This document shows positions 7,706 to 8,681 of a stretch of 8,681 nt of DNA, piece by piece (the stretch's first letter is position 1; each line of letters opens with the position of its first letter). A program made the position numbers and the translations under genes. Origin of the DNA: Bacillota bacterium (GTDB lineage Bacteria; Bacillota; Clostridia; Tissierellales; Peptoniphilaceae); NCBI GenBank assembly GCA_023393715.1, contig JAEXCD010000045.1:1-8681 (forward strand), read 5' to 3'. The notes below the pieces were generated by a model. The model saw nothing but the letters and a program-made list of their open reading frames with translations. It ran no database searches and was not told the DNA's origin.

Positions 7706-8681
7706 TCAGTTTACCAGGCGGCGAATCGCCACCAGATGCTCGACGTAGTAGCTCGAGTTGATATCGGCCGTAACGACACAGCCGTTCGAATACGATGCAT
7801 GGATCATCGTACCGCCGCCGACGTAAATCCCGACGTGCTCAATTCCGCTGGACCATGAATTATTGAAGAACAGCAGATCGCCCGGCTGCAGGTTTTCACG
7901 CGATACCGACCAGCCGTACTGAGCCTGGATCTCCGCATCATGCGGCAGCGAAATACCCGCATAGGTCCTGTACAGCCACATCGTAAAGCCTGAGCAGTCC
8001 AACGCATATCCCGGCGTCGAGCCGGCAAAAACGTACGGCGTACCCAACTGACCGTAGGCGGCGCTGACAATCTGTTCGATCGTCGAACTGGACTGCGGAT
8101 TTTCCTGCGACGAGGACTCCGCCGGCTTGTCCTGAGAAGAGGATTCCGGCGGCTGCTCCGAGCTCTCCTCTACCTTCTCGCTGCCCAGCAGAACTGCGGA
8201 AACATAGGCCGTAGTTCCATTGTAATCAAAGGCAACCCACGCCTCCGTGCGTTTTCCTTCGACATACGTATTACGCGGCAATGTGCCGATGGCATCGTGC
8301 TCAACACCCGGGCCCTTGCGGACGTTCGCCGCAGCTACCTGAACATAACCGCTGAACGCCTCTCCCTGCTCCGGCTCTGGCTGCGGTGTGGGCTCCGGCG
8401 TCGGTTGCGGCTCCGGTTCCGGCTGCGGCTCAGGCTGTTCAGCCGTCAGGAAATCGGTGGAAACAAAACCGCTTCCGTCGGACAGCGCCATCCAGCCGTC
8501 CTGAATCACACCCGTCACGGACGCGCCCTTTGCCAATGTCTTCACCACGTTGGCATCCTTCGACGCCTTTTCGCGGATATTCAATTCCGTCGTCGTCCAC
8601 ATCGTCACTTCAGTCGCCTGCGGCTCCTGCGGCGTTTCGGAGGATTCCTCCGAAGTCTCCTGCGGCGGCAGTGTCGACTCG
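7706..8681 (-). CDS. SH3b-SH3b-NlpC/P60 cell-wall hydrolase (5' end outside window)
   Basis: Secreted-type peptidoglycan peptidase; 324 C-terminal residues are visible, and the frame runs open through the right edge. A GTG at 8608 could be mistaken for the start, but it has no ribosome binding site and upstream codons encode more Ser/Glu/Pro linker, so the true start and any signal peptide lie outside. In order: an SH3b-like domain (about 8608-8450, with LNIREKAS and GFVSTDFL), a Pro-Glu-Gln linker (about 8450-8375), a second SH3b (about 8350-8180, with ANVRKGPG and WVAF), a Ser/Gln/Glu linker (about 8180-8080), and an NlpC/P60 domain. The catalytic Cys in LDCSGF is at 7994-7996, the His in EHVGIYVG at 7835-7837, and the third polar residue, His of MIHAS, at 7799-7801. 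This family usually cuts D-Glu to diamino-acid bonds in stem peptides. It ends at its own terminator. Confidence 0.94.
   Translation of the reverse strand, partial: ESTLPPQETSEESSETPQEPQATEVTMWTTTELNIREKASKDANVVKTLAKGASVTGVIQDGWMALSDGSGFVSTDFLTAEQPEPQPEPEPQPTPEPTPQPEPEQGEAFSGYVQVAAANVRKGPGVEHDAIGTLPRNTYVEGKRTEAWVAFDYNGTTAYVSAVLLGSEKVEESSEQPPESSSQDKPAESSSQENPQSSSTIEQIVSAAYGQLGTPYVFAGSTPGYALDCSGFTMWLYRTYAGISLPHDAEIQAQYGWSVSRENLQPGDLLFFNNSWSSGIEHVGIYVGGGTMIHASYSNGCVVTADINSSYYVEHLVAIRRLVN

Noticed and set aside
7706..8608. Hydrolase start at GTG 8608
   Set aside because: The frame is open beyond it to the window edge with the same linker composition, there is no ribosome binding site, and a secreted enzyme should have a signal peptide, which this start lacks.

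Overview
This window looks like a chromosomal housekeeping segment from a moderately GC-rich member of the Bacillota, probably an anaerobe of the Clostridia. That assignment is inferred from three things: a complete T-box leader in front of valS, a ppsR-ppdK pair built around pyruvate phosphate dikinase, and an SH3b-NlpC/P60 cell-wall hydrolase. I see no mobile element, CRISPR array, tRNA or rRNA, and nothing that needs horizontal transfer to explain it.

Layout. Positions 1-1049 (minus) hold the N-terminal 349 residues of valyl-tRNA synthetase. Behind it, 1086-1275 is a T-box riboswitch whose specifier (GUC), tRNA-end-binding bulge (UGGU), antiterminator and terminator can all be read directly. 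A compact divergent region (about 1282-1400) separates it from a Fur/PerR-family metalloregulator (1402-1842, plus). A 46-residue single-pass membrane protein (1913-2053, minus) converges on that gene. The gap 2054-2345 carries its promoter, two copies of a 27-bp imperfect repeat, and the promoter of the next operon. That operon is ppsR (2346-3155) and ppdK (3194-5821), both plus: a kinase/pyrophosphorylase and the pyruvate phosphate dikinase it regulates by acting on the Thr next to the catalytic His. A strong bidirectional terminator (5943-5981) ends it and also ends the opposing operon of trpS (6591-7604) and a hotdog thioesterase (6059-6541). Upstream of trpS lie its own promoter and the terminator of a partial SH3b-NlpC/P60 hydrolase (7706 to the right edge, minus).

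How the parts relate. Two aminoacyl-tRNA synthetases are present, and only valS shows a T-box; trpS has a short leader with no room for one. The ppsR-ppdK pair controls PEP/pyruvate interconversion. The Fur-family protein keeps four of the five regulatory metal ligands of PerR and has Asn at the fifth, so its sensing chemistry may differ. Several promoters share an unusual GGTAGAAT-type -10 region. I did not find a convincing new multi-gene system. The observations most worth following are the Asn-substituted regulator, the dyad over the valS -35, the small membrane protein, and the 27-bp repeat pair.
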